DNA from: Symbiodinium natans
Lineage: Eukaryota > Sar > Dinophyceae > Suessiales > Symbiodiniaceae
Direction: 5' to 3'
NCBI GenBank assembly: GCA_905221605.1
Contig: CAJNDS010002149.1
Coordinates: 417,972-481,971, forward strand
Length of the DNA stretch: 64,000 nucleotides
The stretch's first letter is position 1; every line of letters begins with the position of its first letter. Positions 21,056-33,035 of the stretch are shown piece after piece. The notes below the pieces were generated by a model. That model saw only the letters and a list, made by a program, of their open reading frames with translations, had not been told where the DNA came from and ran no database searches. A program made the position numbers and the translations under genes.

Positions 21056-21785
21056 CCTGCACCGAAGTCGATTGGGTTTTGTGACTGTGCGCGATAATCC
21101 AGCAGAGAGCCTGTTTGAGTTGTCGTTGCAGCGTGGCAGGATTGATGTGCGCCAGGAAGCCCATGTTGCACTACTTGAAGTGTGTTGCTCAGTGGACTCT
21201 GAACTTGCGCAGGAGTGTCGTCGACAGAACATTCCGTATGCAGGTGTGGTTCAAAGCATGCAAGAACGTCATGTGTACAACCAGGCTGGTGACATGGTGA
21301 GGAAGTGGCATGCTTGTGGACGGTGGGTGCAGATTCACCTGTCTACCCCTTGCTCGGCAGGATCCCCGCTAAAGAACTTCACGAAGATTTGCGAGCCTTC
21401 GCCTGCTGATGTTGCGTGGGATAGCATGATGAGGTCGGCAGTGCACTATCTCAGCCTTGGAGACGCGTGCTCATTCGAATTACCCAGATATAACACCATA
21501 TGGAACAGATTTGGGACTCAGAGAACGTTGTCAAAGGCTCGTCTTTTTCACCAGTGTCATGTCCACCTGTGCAGAACCGGCATGAAAGGTCGATCCGGTC
21601 TTCCCGTTGGAAAACAGTTGCGGTTCATGTCGTCAGAGCCCATGTTTGCGCGAAAGCTTCACTTGACGTTTGGGACATGCAGCTGTGTGAGACATGCTAC
21701 GTTTGGGGATACGGATTGGCATCGCACAGGGTACTACAACCAAAGGTTGGCGCGAGGTATCATTCAGGCCATGCAATCCTTTTAA
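21048..21785 (+). CDS. Methyltransferase-like ORF of the Copia remnant
   Basis: About 245 codons directly downstream of RNase H, +1 relative to it, with no ATG at its left end; it was probably the C-terminal part of a polyprotein. LLEVCCSVDSEL resembles a Rossmann-type SAM-binding motif I (compare ILHLCCGSS in the Copia element at 53-64 kb), and IHLSTPCSAGSP resembles the proline-cysteine motif IV of cytosine methyltransferases. An ENV-like motif is not clear. The reading of a degenerate or highly diverged DNA-methyltransferase-like domain is inference. It could be non-functional. Confidence 0.5.
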   Translation: MLNLHRSRLGFVTVRDNPAESLFELSLQRGRIDVRQEAHVALLEVCCSVDSELAQECRRQNIPYAGVVQSMQERHVYNQAGDMVRKWHACGRWVQIHLSTPCSAGSPLKNFTKICEPSPADVAWDSMMRSAVHYLSLGDACSFELPRYNTIWNRFGTQRTLSKARLFHQCHVHLCRTGMKGRSGLPVGKQLRFMSSEPMFARKLHLTFGTCSCVRHATFGDTDWHRTGYYNQRLARGIIQAMQSF

Positions 21786-21932
21786 GTTCTTGTGCATCGT
21801 CCTCTTCTGGAAGCGTACATGATTTTAAATCATGTGGCGGATTTTTTTGTCTTGTGTTCTGGTCGTCTTTCGACGTGACTGGCGCTTCAGAGCACTGTCT
21901 TGTAACCTTGAGTTTTTAGTCCTCGCGAAGCC

Positions 21933-22235
21933 ATGGATGAGTTTACGATCTTTTGCACTGCTATTCTTGTGATGGGAATGCTGCTTGGAGCATTTGCCAC
22001 TACAGTCTGCATTCGACCTTTTATGATTACAGTCAGAGTGGTGACTGAGGATGAAGGTTCCGAGAGGAAGCCGCCAAAGTCTAACTTGGGAAGATCAAAG
22101 GCTATGCCGAAGGCAAAGGCAAAGAGTGTAGCTGAAGCGGTCAGGGAGCAACCTGATGGGGTCTTCTTTCGGAATCGCCACCTCTATGAGATCTTTCTGG
22201 ATGATGATGAGACTGTTAGCTTCCACAGAACATGA
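21933..22235 (+). CDS. Small single-pass membrane protein of the Copia remnant
   Basis: 100 codons from an ATG. Residues ~4-28 (FTIFCTAILVMGMLLGAFAT) form one hydrophobic segment, followed by a Lys-rich stretch (PKAKAKS) and an acidic end. It sits 3' of RNase H, the same place where the intact Copia element at 53-64 kb has a membrane segment in its RNase H extension, so this may be a family trait. Function unknown. Confidence 0.5.
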   Translation: MDEFTIFCTAILVMGMLLGAFATTVCIRPFMITVRVVTEDEGSERKPPKSNLGRSKAMPKAKAKSVAEAVREQPDGVFFRNRHLYEIFLDDDETVSFHRT

Positions 22236-22585
22236 GACTGTGCAACAAAGCAGTCGAGCAATCCTGACCTTATCAGGAGTGTGCTGCCATGTGGAGTTTG
22301 CAAAGCCGTTGCAGATTCAGCATCAACAATCTATCTCTCGAAGCATGGTGGCAAGTACCATCTCGAGGGGTGCAAGCATGTGCAACAGAAGAATTCCAGG
22401 ATCCATGGACTTTGCCCATGTGCAGATTGCTGGATTCGTCCCCGACTGCTTGAGTGATATGCAGGCATCTGGGATGGGTATGGCTCTTGGGCAATATAGT
22501 GGTTTTTGGTGGCTGCTTTTCGATATGATGTCACAACTACAGCTGTTGTGAAGCAGCGGCCAGCGTGGAGATGATCTTCAAATCA

Positions 22586-22600
22586 CCCCGAAAGGGGGTA
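22586..22600 (+). other. Candidate polypurine tract of the Copia remnant
   Basis: GAAAGGGGG followed by TATGGAATATTGTCACG. A purine tract followed by a sequence resembling an LTR start fits second-strand priming of the degraded element upstream. The second LTR copy is not in the window, so this is tentative. Confidence 0.35.
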
Positions 22601-25484
22601 TGGAATATTGTCACGACTACTGCGGGATGATTTGGTGCAAGGGAAGATGAACATCTGGAGGCACATTCCTGTATCTCTATTGGGATCTTCGCTTTGCAGA
22701 AACACTATGTCGGGCCATATGTGTTGGCGTGGTTTTTCTGTGCTGTGTATGTGATTACACCAACTCTCGCAAACCGTGGGATGTCTTCGACCATTTTCAT
22801 GTGCAGTGAGCTGTGGCGAGGACATGTGAGCATGTGAACCTAGTAGCATGTGCTTAGCAGCAGCATGAAGCAGTTTTTGCATGTTTTCTCTGCACTACGA
22901 TGATTTTTGCGACACGTTTGAAGAGAGTTTTGTACTGTGTACAAGTAGCATTTGCAAGCGTGGAAGCAGTGCTGCAGCTTGAGGAAGCTGCTTTTGGCAT
23001 GTGCTTAGGAAAGTCAGGCGCTTGCCGACTAACTTTTAACTTTGGCTCAAGACGAGCTGAAGAAGAGAAAGAACACGAGAGGCACGCAGCTTACCTGTCT
23101 TCTCTGCTGAGTGTGCCACAAGCGACAGTCACGGCAGTCTGCTTGTCTGTGTCTTTAGGTTAAGAAGTTTTACAGATTCGGGAGCACGCACTTAGCATGT
23201 TTGGCAATGGTGTGCTTCTGCAGGGGATTCAGCAAGCCATTGCCAGCACATGCAACAGCGCTAACTTCTGGGCGGCGTGCAGGCGGAATAGGGTTATTGG
23301 AGCAAGGAGGGTACGACTAGTGCTCGAGAGCTCGTCAGTGTGGCCCATTCAGTCTGCTCGCCCAAGTGGGCCAGCTGCTGGCGCCATTCAACCATCTGCG
23401 GCGTCCCACAAACTGGGGCCGTTTCAATCCTGCGCATAAAATCTTTTTGCAACAAGGTCCATGGATCATCGCACTCCGTTGGCGAACGTCAGCCTTCGTG
23501 GTGTGATGCAAGTGTCTGGGAGACTTGAGAATGAGCCTAAGCTGCCTATGCGCAGCAATACCAACCAACCTTCTTCCCTGCGGTGGCTGCACTGGCGAGC
23601 GAGCAGCGGAGGGCACTAAATACAGGACTTTCCGAGCCGCGCTTTGGTGTGCAGGCACAGGCGAGCGGCATCTAAGCACACTGTACAGTCTCCAGAAGGC
23701 GCTCCATGCAACCTGAACGCGATGCTGCAGATTTTGAAGTTCGCAGTTATACTCCAAGATAGGTATGAAGGCATGAAGGCATTTCTGCGTGAAGACTCCG
23801 AAATCATACATTTGTCACACCATGTGCCACGAGGTCTCGAGCATTGCACGCTCTGCGTCAATGAGACTCTTTGGCAAGTCCCCGACTGACAAGCCTTGCA
23901 GGGGCCGTAACTCGGCTCCCTTGTGAAGGCTGTGCGGAGGTACCCACACAGCAAGAGCCACCAATGTACACGCCCACCAGGAGTCGGAGCCAGCACATTC
24001 AGTGCATCCATTTGCTAGACCCTGAAGAGGGGGAGGCAACCGGGGGCCCAGGCGAGAACCACCGAAGGACAACACACACACACAGAGCGATTTCGCTCGT
24101 ATCTACACAGAGTTGCATACATAATTCTGTAATATATTGTACACAAATTTGAAAAACATATCTGTGTGCACGAAGTATTGTTACGGCTGAGTTTCCACCA
24201 GTACTGACGACGCAGCCTGTGCAAGCCGTTCTCCCTTGTTTTCCATGGAGCCTTTTCCCCGGGCAACACAAGACGGGCGTGGCATTGCCTCCTCCGGACA
24301 AATGTCCCTGATGTGTTTCGGTTCTTTGCAAGGATTTGCTTCACATTTTCTTGCAAATCCGTCTTCCCACGCGACTGCGCAACACGTGGCCGATGCAATC
24401 AATGGTCCCCTGAGGCACCATTTCCAAATGTCGGCGAAAAGAGGCCGCGTGTACGTGCGTGCTTTGATGATAGAACTTGAGTTTTCTGAATTTCTCAGCA
24501 ATGTTTGAGATGCACGCGTTTTTCACTGAGATGAAAAAGAGCTTTGTTCTGAAAGGATGGACAGTATTTACAAAATGAAAATGATTTTGTTTCGATAAAC
24601 AAATCAAACGTGCCTGTTGTTTGCAGTCTTGTTGGGAGCCTCATGTTTTTCATGAATATACTACATTTGACGCGCTCACTCAGCCGAGTCGCACAGCATT
24701 GCTTGCATTGGGCTTGAGAAGAGATGTGTGAGGTTTTTTCGCTTACCCACCTGCCCACGCAACGAGGGATAAAGCGGACATCACAAGTGATGTCTCGCAT
24801 TCTCTGAAGTGAGGTATGATGCTCGAGCTCCGATGCGTGTGCACCCGATTCCAGATGTCGCCGGAGTGTGCTTGCATGCCTTGATGATCGAGATTGGTGT
24901 TCAGAACTTCCAAACAATATTTGAGATGCACGTTTTTCATTGAGATGAGAAGGCGCTATACAAGGTTAATCCGAGCCCTTGTCCGTTGAAGTCATGTGCA
25001 TGTTCGGGATTCTGTATCTTTGTTTACCTTGAGGCTTAGCCGCATGCCCTGGTAAGTATGACAATGCGCAACTGTGTCACCATCAAGAAGTTGTCATTTG
25101 ACATGGCACGCTCTAGGTTGTTGTCGGCTCCAGAGTTTGCTAATTCATCAGTTAACAATTCGAGTTAGTTTTTAGGAGGTAATTCAACGCGTGTTTTTCG
25201 CTTCTATGTTAAATGCGAGGTACAGGATGTTTTCATGCAGTGTTTCCAGATTTCCAATGGCTCCTTTGGGAACCGAGACTTGTGCCTCCCAGCTTCGAAT
25301 TGCAGATCTGTAGTTTCCGTGTCAGCGCCGCCCTCAGAAATAGGTTGGAGGGGGTTGCAATGATTTTGAAGCTACGCAATGTTTCAGGGCTCGTGCTCCT
25401 CTTCAGAGAAAGCCCTCGTCTGAGGTCAGGACTCGGAGTCCTGAGAATAAGTTCTGTTTGACATTCACATGCTCTTACCCTGAG
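22601..25484. other. Gene-poor stretch, no recognised gene
   Basis: Possible LTR remnant at the left; then non-coding-looking sequence with an (AC)n run at 24071-24083 and an isolated TTTGGCTCAAG at 23041-23051. A loosely repeated block (GATTTCTCAGCAATGTTTGAGATGCACG at ~24490 and CCAAACAATATTTGAGATGCACG at ~24910) suggests an old duplication. No domain is seen on either strand. Confidence 0.45.
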
Positions 25485-25495
25485 TTTGGCTCAAG
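25485..25495 (+). other. Spliced-leader-like sequence upstream of channel gene
   Basis: TTTGGCTCAAG, identical to the last 11 bases of the dinoflagellate spliced leader, 45 bases before the ATG of the channel gene. It could be the trace of a trans-spliced mRNA that was reverse transcribed and reinserted. The gene has introns, so they would have been retained or gained later. It may also be chance. Confidence 0.4.
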
Positions 25496-25539
25496 TTCGT
25501 GCAAAACACGCATGAGCCCAGCAGTCCCCATTTTCCGTC

Positions 25540-28500
25540 ATGGAGTCGAGCGCAGAGCATGCAGAGCATGCAGATTCGCCCACCATGGAAGCAGTGCTGT
25601 CATCGGTGGGTCCAAGTTCTACTCTTGGTGGCAAACCAAGATCTTCGAAGCCTGTGCGCATCACTGGTAGTTTCGTCCGCTCCACCACAGAAACCATGAA
25701 CCATCGGCATTTGAGGAGGCTACAAGCCTTTCTCAACAGTTATTACTTGGCCAACTTTATGGCTGCCATCGTTCTAATTGATGCATACTGCACGTGTGTA
25801 GACATTGATGCAACTGCTGCCGGTACGGATCCACCGCAGTTCTTCGCGGTCATCTCAGATTTCTGCCTTGTGACATATAGCCTTGAGGTTGCTGCGATAC
25901 TTTTTGCATTTGGCTGGAGACTTTTCTTGAGTGATGGGATGATGATCCTCGACATCGTCATAGTCGGTTGTGGCTGGACAGAAAAAATCATTGCTTCTTT
26001 CGCCGACGGAGCCCTCGGTTTCCGCACCGCAGTGTTGCGAGCCCTGCGCCTGGTGAGGATTTTTAGGCTCATGCGCTTGTTGAAACTTTGCCATACTCTC
26101 GTTTTCAGCATCCTTTTCAAGACCATTTCGATTCTGTTCTTTTCCTTCTCAGCGTGTCAGTGGGCGTTTTTTCGTGGAGAACCCAGGAAGCGGATCCGAC
26201 CCCTGCGAGAGTTGCATAAGCTTGTCATGATGATGGCCACGTGCTTCAGGGCATTGCTGTGGTCTTTCCTGCTGTGCTTCGTTGTGATGACGGTTTGGGC
26301 TATGCTTATGGTGGAAGTTGTCAATCCGCATGTGAGGGAGATGCACCAAGATCAAGGATTCTTCGGCGACTGTCATCCTCAATGCACACGGGCAGTCTCT
26401 TCCGCTCCTTGGCCTTGCAAATCCAGTTCTCTAAGGGCACATACCCCATACGCTTTAATTGCTTGGATGGCCTCGGGATATGTTGAGGGTTTTTTTATGT
26501 TAGTAGTGGCGGTTGTTAACCGTTGGCCGCGTGTACTGGAGTGCCCTAATTGCTGAAACTGAGCTCACCGAGTTTTTGTGCCTCAGGTGATGTATGCAAA
26601 CTTGTTGCTCTTCAAGACCGTCATTGCAGGAGATAGCTGGGGCGAGATTGCTGTGCCAGTGATCCAGGAGCAGGGGTTTCCAAATGCCAAACAGCCCCAA
26701 AACCGCCTTTGCTTCATCATTCGCAGCCCGTGCAAAACCCGAAGGAACACCCAGCAACTGGAGTGATTTTCATCGGCTCTTCGCTGACACTCGTTTTCGG
26801 AGTCTTGAACCTCATTGCTGCTTGAGTTGGAGAATTTCAAAAGCATGGAGAGTCTTAAGGTCTCAAAGGGAGAAAGTTTGAGAGCTTGTGAGTTGTGTGT
26901 GGAATTCTCATCCCTTCGGAAGTGCATGTCCTTGCTTGGAGGAAGTGCATCCCGGTAGAGCGGGAGGTTGCGGGGGGGGGGGGTGCTCCCTTACCCGGCC
27001 CTCTGCGAAGAAGAAGCCGGAGAAGAAGGAGGAGGAGAAGAGAGCAAAAAGACAGAGAGAGAGAGAGAGAAAGCTCGAGCCTTTGCCTTTTCTCCTCGTG
27101 CTCGTTCACTCTCTTGCTCATTCTCTCTCGCTCTCTTTTTTTTTTCTCTCTCTCTCTCTCTCGGGTTCTCTTCTCTCCATGTCCCTCTCTTGTTGTGTTT
27201 GGCTTTCTTTTAAGCCGAGGCACTGGACAGGTAGTATTCACTCACTCACCCACCCACCCACTCACCCACCTTTCTCTTTCTCTCTCTATCTGTTTATCTA
27301 ATGACTGCAAGAGGAAGAGGAAGTGGAGGACGAGGAGGTGGAGGAGGGGGAGGAGGAAGAGGAAGAGGAAGAGGAAGAGGAAGAGGAAGAGGAAGAGGAA
27401 GAGGAAGAGGAAGAGGAAGAGGAAGAGGAAGAGGAAGAGGAAGAGGAAGAGGAAGAGGAAGAGGAAGAGGAAGAGGAAGAGGAAGAGGAGGAAGAGGAAG
27501 AGGAAGAGGAAGAGGAAGAGGAAGAGGAAGAGGAAGAGGAAGAGGAAGAGGAAGAGGAAGAGGAAGAGGAAGAGGAAGAGGAAGAGGAAGAGGAAGAGGA
27601 AGAGGAAGAGGAAGAGGAAGAGGGGAAGAGGAAGAGGAAGAGGAAGAGGAAGAGGAAGAGGAAGAGGAAGAGGAAGAGGAAGAGGAAGAGGAAGAGGAAG
27701 AAAGAGGAAGAGGAAGAGGAAGAGAGGGAAAGGGAAAGAGGAGGGAAGGGAAGGGGGAAGAGGGAAGAGGGAAGAGGGAAGAGGGAAGAGGGAAGAGGGA
27801 AGAGGGAAGAGGGAAGAGGGAAGAGGGAAGAGGGAAGAGGGAAGAGGGAAGAGGGAAGAGGGAAGAGGGAAGAGGGAAGAGGGAAGAGGGAAGAGGGAAG
27901 AGGGAAGAGGGAAGAGGAAGAGGGAAGAGGGAAGAGGGAAGGGGAAGGAGGGAAGAGGGAAGAGGGAAGAGGGAAGAGGGAAGAGGGAAGAGGGAAGAGG
28001 GAAGAGGGAAGAGGGAAGAGGGAAGAGGGAAGAGGGAAGAGGGAAGAGGGAAGAGGGAAGAGGGAAGAGGGAAGAGGGAAGAGGGAAGAGGGAAGAGGGA
28101 AGAGGGAAGAGAGGGAAGAGGGAAGAGGGAAGAGGGAAGAGGGAAGAGGGAAGAGGGAAGAGGGAAGAGGGAAGAGGGAAGAGGGAAGAGGGAAGAGGGA
28201 AGAGGAAGTGGAAGAGGAATGGGAAGGGGAAGAGGAAGAGGAACAGGAACATGGAGAACAACAGAGGCACTAGAAATAAGAGACGGGACGGTGGGAGACA
28301 TAGACACCTCAGGCCTACTGAAACAAAGATTGAGATCTTTTCGCCTTAATCGCTTTCGAAATGACAGCACAAGCAGTCGCTCGCTCCTCCTTTTGTCTGG
28401 GTTTCCGTTAAATGTGACTACACAATGATCGGGGACCCGGACGAAAAAAACATCGCAACCCGCTGAAGATCTTCAACGCTCGAGAATGAGCGTTACTGTT

Positions 28501-30106
28501 AGTCGTCAACTTCTCCAGAATCTCACGTACGAACCGGCCCGGCGGAGTTGTTTGATTTGTGCGGCGAGGCTGATTCAACACAAAAACCAAGTGCTGCCAA
28601 GGTTGCCGTGGTGGTCGACACCTTCGCGGATGCACGGCTCAACGACGTCCAAAATCTGGCCGAGGAGATGGAAGATGAGATAGAGCATGACCGACGCTTT
28701 TTCTGTGAAGGGGGGGCCGTTCTTGCCATACCCCTGTGTCTTTGATGTGGTTTGATAGCTTTTCTTATTGGCCTTTATTCCTCAATCGCCAAACCCAAGG
28801 AAAGGCCTTGGGGAAGCTTTTTACAAGAATCGACAAGGACGGGAGTGGACAGTTAACCTTGCAGGAACTAATAGAAGGAGCTCGCCACGATGCGGGGTTT
28901 CAAAGTCGGCTGCGGGTCATGGATGCTCGGCTGCAATGGCGGCAAACATCTTGTTTGGATGCACTGCTCATGTGTTTTGTACGTGTATCTCTCACAAAAG
29001 AAGAGAGATCAGTAGCTTATCATCGCAACTGCTTGATTTGTGACCAGACATGGTTCTCAGAACGTCTTATACGAAAGTTACACTGTTCCACTTCGAGTTC
29101 GGAGTGTAAAAGGACATCGATGAGCAAGACTTGGAGCAGCTCTTCCACATGATTGACATGGATCAGAGCGGCACCATTGAGGTGGCAGAGTTTATTGGGC
29201 CACTGAGCCGATGGGCGCATGATTCCAAGACAGCTCCACGCTTCATTAAGTACAACATGATCCAGACGATGCATCTCCAAGAGGAGTTGTACGATCTCTC
29301 CGTGGAGTGCTTTCAGCAGATGGCTGCGCGGATTGAGGATTTGACGTCTCAGGTTCATGGGATGAGGCACGGCCTCATCGCTGGAGCCCATGCGCCAGGT
29401 TCGCCAGACGAGCCGAGAAGCGACGATGGCAGCGGAGCAGTTTCCAGGTCGTCCTCGGCACCTTCCCAAGCTGCCACGGAGGATCTGCACGAGTGCCGAG
29501 CTGTAGCTTGGCTAGACCAGGCATCCACAGCCCCAAGCAATCCCACAAAAGCTTCCCCCTTTCTTCCTTACCCCTTTTCCGCCTTTTTCGCAAAAGAAGA
29601 GCATGTTTGGAATCCACGGTTTCTTAAGAGGCACGCATGCCCAGGATTCTTTATCGGGGTCCCACAGCCTGGCGAGACCAGTGTCACAAGGCAAGCTGGA
29701 AACGCCGAAGGAGTTCCCAAGTGTTGAAGTCCATCAGCCGCCCTCCTCGCATCATGCGGAGTTCCTCGAGCCAGCATCTGCAGAGAAGCATGTGCAGCAA
29801 AGGAACACCGTCCTCGAGGCAATGCTCGAGTCGTCCGTTTCCAGGCTTGAGGCCAAGTTGGACTTGTTGCTGGCTGAAAGCCGTGCCACCAGGCCCAATC
29901 CGGGAGTTGGAAGTGAGGAACTGGGCGTGTTTAAACCCCGCCGGAAGCAGAAGGGCGGCAAGAAGATGCTGCACCCCGAGGCATTCCGAAGCATGTACAT
30001 GAACATCAATCGCCAGATTTCCATGATGGAGCTTCCAGGGTCAGCCCCAGAGTCACCGGACACTTGGTGTGATTTCCAACTTTTTTTTTGGTATTTAAGA
30101 TTTTAA
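25540..30106 (+). CDS. Single-domain voltage-gated cation channel with EF-hands (multi-exon)
   Basis: Exon model: 25540-26403 (ATG; S1-S5), 26587-26667 (pore), 26745-26816 (S6), 28602-~28706, ~28805-28921 (EF-hand), 29113-29481 (EF-hand), 29645-~30106. Joined frames stay in phase. S1 near YYLANFMAAIVLIDAY, S2 near FFAVISDFCLV, S3 DGMMILDIVIV, S4 with arginines every third residue (RALRLVRIFRLMRLLK), S5 LLWSFLLCFVVMTVW, filter region TVIAGDSWGEIAVP, S6 SSLTLVFGVLNLI, then VAVVVDTFAD, EF loops DKDGSGQLTLQE and DMDQSGTIEVAE, and a coiled coil around LEAMLESSVSRLEAKLDLLL. The acidic GDSW filter suggests Ca2+ or Na+ selectivity in a tetramer at a membrane. Donors are GC (26404, 26817) or GA (26668, 28922, 29482). 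Part of the S4-S5 stretch (~26090-26195) may be an extra intron. The last exon's end is uncertain. Confidence 0.78.
26972..26983. repeat. Homopolymer G run
   Basis: Twelve consecutive G in the fourth mapped intron of the channel gene (26817-28601). It is followed at 27055-27175 by short GA and CT-rich stretches and at 27241-27270 by (CTCACCCA)n-like repeats. Length may be unreliable in assembly. Confidence 0.7.
27345..27720. repeat. (GGAAGA)n hexamer microsatellite
   Basis: About 60 nearly perfect tandem copies of a 6-base all-purine unit on the + strand, with rare 1-3 base slips near 27490, 27625 and 27700. It lies inside the 1.8-kb intron between the S6 exon and the cytoplasmic exon of the channel gene. 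Apparent long open frames across it (Gly-Arg, Glu or Lys-Arg polymers) are repeat artefacts. Confidence 0.95.
27751..28205. repeat. (GGGAAGA)n heptamer microsatellite
   Basis: About 60 copies of a 7-base all-purine unit that continues the hexamer array after a short transition (GAGAGGGAAAGGGAAAGAGG). One added G changes the period from 6 to 7. Together the two arrays give ~0.86 kb with essentially no pyrimidine on one strand, a sequence able to form triplex DNA. Confidence 0.95.
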
Positions 30107-33035
30107 GAAGCGAGAAAAGAAACGGAAGAAGCGGCAGGATGAGACCATATGAGACCATATGAGACCCTTCCCCCAAGGTTGAGGGCGGCTTCGCAAGGAG
30201 GAAGAGCCTCAGAGCAGCCGTAGGGGACGATGGCGGGCTTTTCGCATTCGCTCGACACCTGAGTCCATTTGCATCGGAAGCTCCCAGTGCTGAGAATCCG
30301 CAGGTTTCACCCAAAAACCAATCCCCTGCCGACGCTTAGTGTCCGGCAGCCATTTCAGGCTAAGATTCTTAGCCGACGCACCCATTTTCAATGTGAGGAA
30401 ATGTCGTTCCCGAAGCTCAGGTCCCGCCCAGATGTACGGTGGCTAGTGAGTAAAGTTGTCATGCGCATGTGAGACTTGGTTCTGACATGCGAATCCGTCT
30501 CTCAAGCTGCCGACTTGCAACCCAACCAGAGTTTGTAGAGTCTAGGTACAGCCAGACGCAGCTTGGCTAGTTGACGTTCGTAGAGGCTCGGAGCAATGTT
30601 TCAGTTGAGGCATAGCAGAGCAATTTGCATGTGCAACCTCCAACACTTCCATGCCTGCTGCCTACACTGGCCGTGGGGTACAGGCTGGGGCCGCAGATAT
30701 CCCGGATATCCCTGTAGGTTCCTAGACGTAGACGTAGCGGATTCATGAAGAAAGTGAGCCAGAACTTCTTTGCTACGCCGATCCACATGCAACAGGTGTT
30801 GCGTTCCATGTCTTGAGACTCACCAGGCGAAGCCCAGCAGACAATCAAAAGCATGGTGCTCAGAGGGCTGCTGAGCTGTGTTGCTTTCCAACGTATCCCT
30901 GAGGTGGAACTCTTCGTGAATGGAAACAGGAGAGGGCTTCTTTGACCGGAGAAGCGGTAAAATTGTCAAACATAACTCCGAAAAGACTCTTAATGGCAGA
31001 CATTCTCGGCGCTACCTTCCATAGGACCCTTGGGCCAGCACCACTGTCAGACTACCGCTTCGAAGGATATGCGACTCGGCTGTGACACCAGCTGACACCC
31101 TTTGCAGCGGCAAAAACACGAGCGGTTGTTCTACGGCGCAAGGGCGAGTCCTCTCGAAACCCATTCTTCGCCAGGTGCACCCGGAGGCGTACCGGGACTC
31201 CTCAGGTGCACCCGCCGTCTTTGGGGGGGCTCCATGTTGTGCTCTGATTGCTCTTTGACGGACCCTCAAATTCCTTTGGTGGTACGTATTCCATCAGGGC
31301 CAGCAATTCAAATCCGAACACAACGTCTCGGGCCACATGTTGCCCATGTAGAGACATGCTGCAAATCCATGCCCAGAAGCTTTGACGCTTCGAGAAGTCC
31401 ATGGCCTGCTCTTTCTTCTGCACGGCCTGGCAATGAGGTTTTCGAGGTCGTGAAGACCGGGCATCAAAAAGTTCACTGCATCAAAAAGTTCAGTGATAGT
31501 CGGCTGCTTCTGTCTTTCCCTGCAAGCCGAAGTCCTGCTTGAGGTTCTTTTTCGTGAGGGCCAAGCAATTTGCAAGCGAGAAGAAGTCAAGAAGCAAGTG
31601 ACGGATGTCGCACCTGAATGTCCTAGAATCATAGGCCGTGGCTATGACAACAGGACATATGCGAGCCGGACCCAACCTGCGTGGGATATGCCAACGATGC
31701 CAACGCCACATGCATTTTCCAGACACACGATGCGACATCCAATAATTCGCATGTGACACTCGCTCGATTCGATAACTCGTTGGCCATTTTGCACGGCTGA
31801 TCTTGGCAGCACACGCCAGGGCAAAGAAGGCTGCTCCTCGGCAAGGCGCTAGGCCATGTCTGGCGGACCGGCAAACAGGAACAGTTTGTTTCGGCTCGGC
31901 CCAGTCACTCGCTTTCGCCTCCCTGACCTTGATGGAGTTTTCTCCTCTCATGCTGAGACGACTATCGCCTTGGATCACCAGCCTGTGCTCTTTCTCTTTT
32001 TTTTTTTTTTTTCTCTTTTTTTTCTCTTTCTTTCTCTCTCTCTGTGGATGGCTGCCTCTCTGCCGGGGCGGGGAATCTTACAATCTTAGACACGGGGGGA
32101 GATGAAGTATCTGTCTGCACGAATGAGGGGCTTCCGGAACCGCAGATTATGGCAGAAACTCAGGCTGGGCACAACAAGAGAAATCAGACACCGAAGCCGA
32201 CACTAGCGATCTAGCGGACGTGTCCAGACCAGCACCAAAAGTGCAATGTTTGGTCGTGCAGCCGCGTGCAGCCAGGTGAGGGGATTGTTTGTACAGCTTG
32301 CCTGTGCTTTCCTTAGCTTTCTGACAGCACTGCCAGGGCGGATCTTTTCTTTGTCGAGTCCTTGGGCAGAGAATGTGGAGGACCTGCTCCTGTTGCTGTG
32401 ATTTGAAGAGAGGAGATTCGGAAGGAGCGCCTTTGTGTTCTTTTTTATGGCTTCAGAGAAGGATCCCGAAACTTCGCAAACCTGTTGAGTCCATTCCTGG
32501 ATAGGCCAAGCCCCGCTTTCACACCTGCAACAATATGCAATGCCTTTGAAGCAGCTTCACGCAGCAGGCTAAACAAAAACGCCCAGGGGACGATGAGTGC
32601 TTGTTTTGGGAGAGTGGAACTTCGAGGTTTATGGGTCCAAACGGCTCCTCGTCCTTCGCTTGTGTAATGTGAGCTGCCGCCTCAAGATATTCCCCACTGG
32701 CCCGCCAAGGGCACATGAGGGGGAACCTCCCCCCGCTATCCGCAAGGACATCGCCCGCAGTTTGGCCCTCTTCAATGCGAACCGCAGCCTACGGCGTGGT
32801 GTGGAGCAGAGGCTGTAGCAGGGGTTTTGACGTGGAGAGGCAGGATTTCGAAGGACCTTTGAACTTAGTTGCACTCTAAGGCTAGCTGGGAGGCACAGTT
32901 TTCCTCCCATCTTCCCAAGCCCACCCAAGCCCTCCCAAGCCCACCCAAGCCTGATGGAACGCGCAGGAAGGCCCGACGCTTCCGCCTGGGCCGGCGGCCC
33001 GCCGCACCCCGCACGGGGACGGCCTCGAGGTCCGT
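30107..33035. other. Intergenic stretch, nothing recognised
   Basis: Small direct repeat GAGACCATAT x2.5 at 30144-30168, and a poly-pyrimidine tract at 31990-32045 (CTTTCTCTTTTT…). No conserved motif in any frame. A short frame at ~32665-32818 (PPAIRKDIARSLALFNANRSLR) could be a 5' exon of the next gene, but that is unsupported. Confidence 0.4.

Noticed and set aside
23335-24500. Overlapping short frames on both strands at 23.3-24.5 kb
   Set aside because: No conserved motifs, no shared start, and lengths expected by chance at this GC content.
26895-28428. Very long open frames on both strands across the purine repeat (Arg-Gly, Glu, Lys-Arg or Leu-Pro-Ser polymers)
   Set aside because: A 6- or 7-base repeat without stop triplets is open in every frame. 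Exons of the channel gene flank it, so it is an intron.
29482-29644. Continuation of the channel EF-hand frame to 29727
   Set aside because: The frame stays open but the protein becomes pyrimidine-tract-derived (ASPFLPYPFSAFFAK). A GA-AG intron joining 29481 to 29645 leads to a coherent coiled-coil exon.
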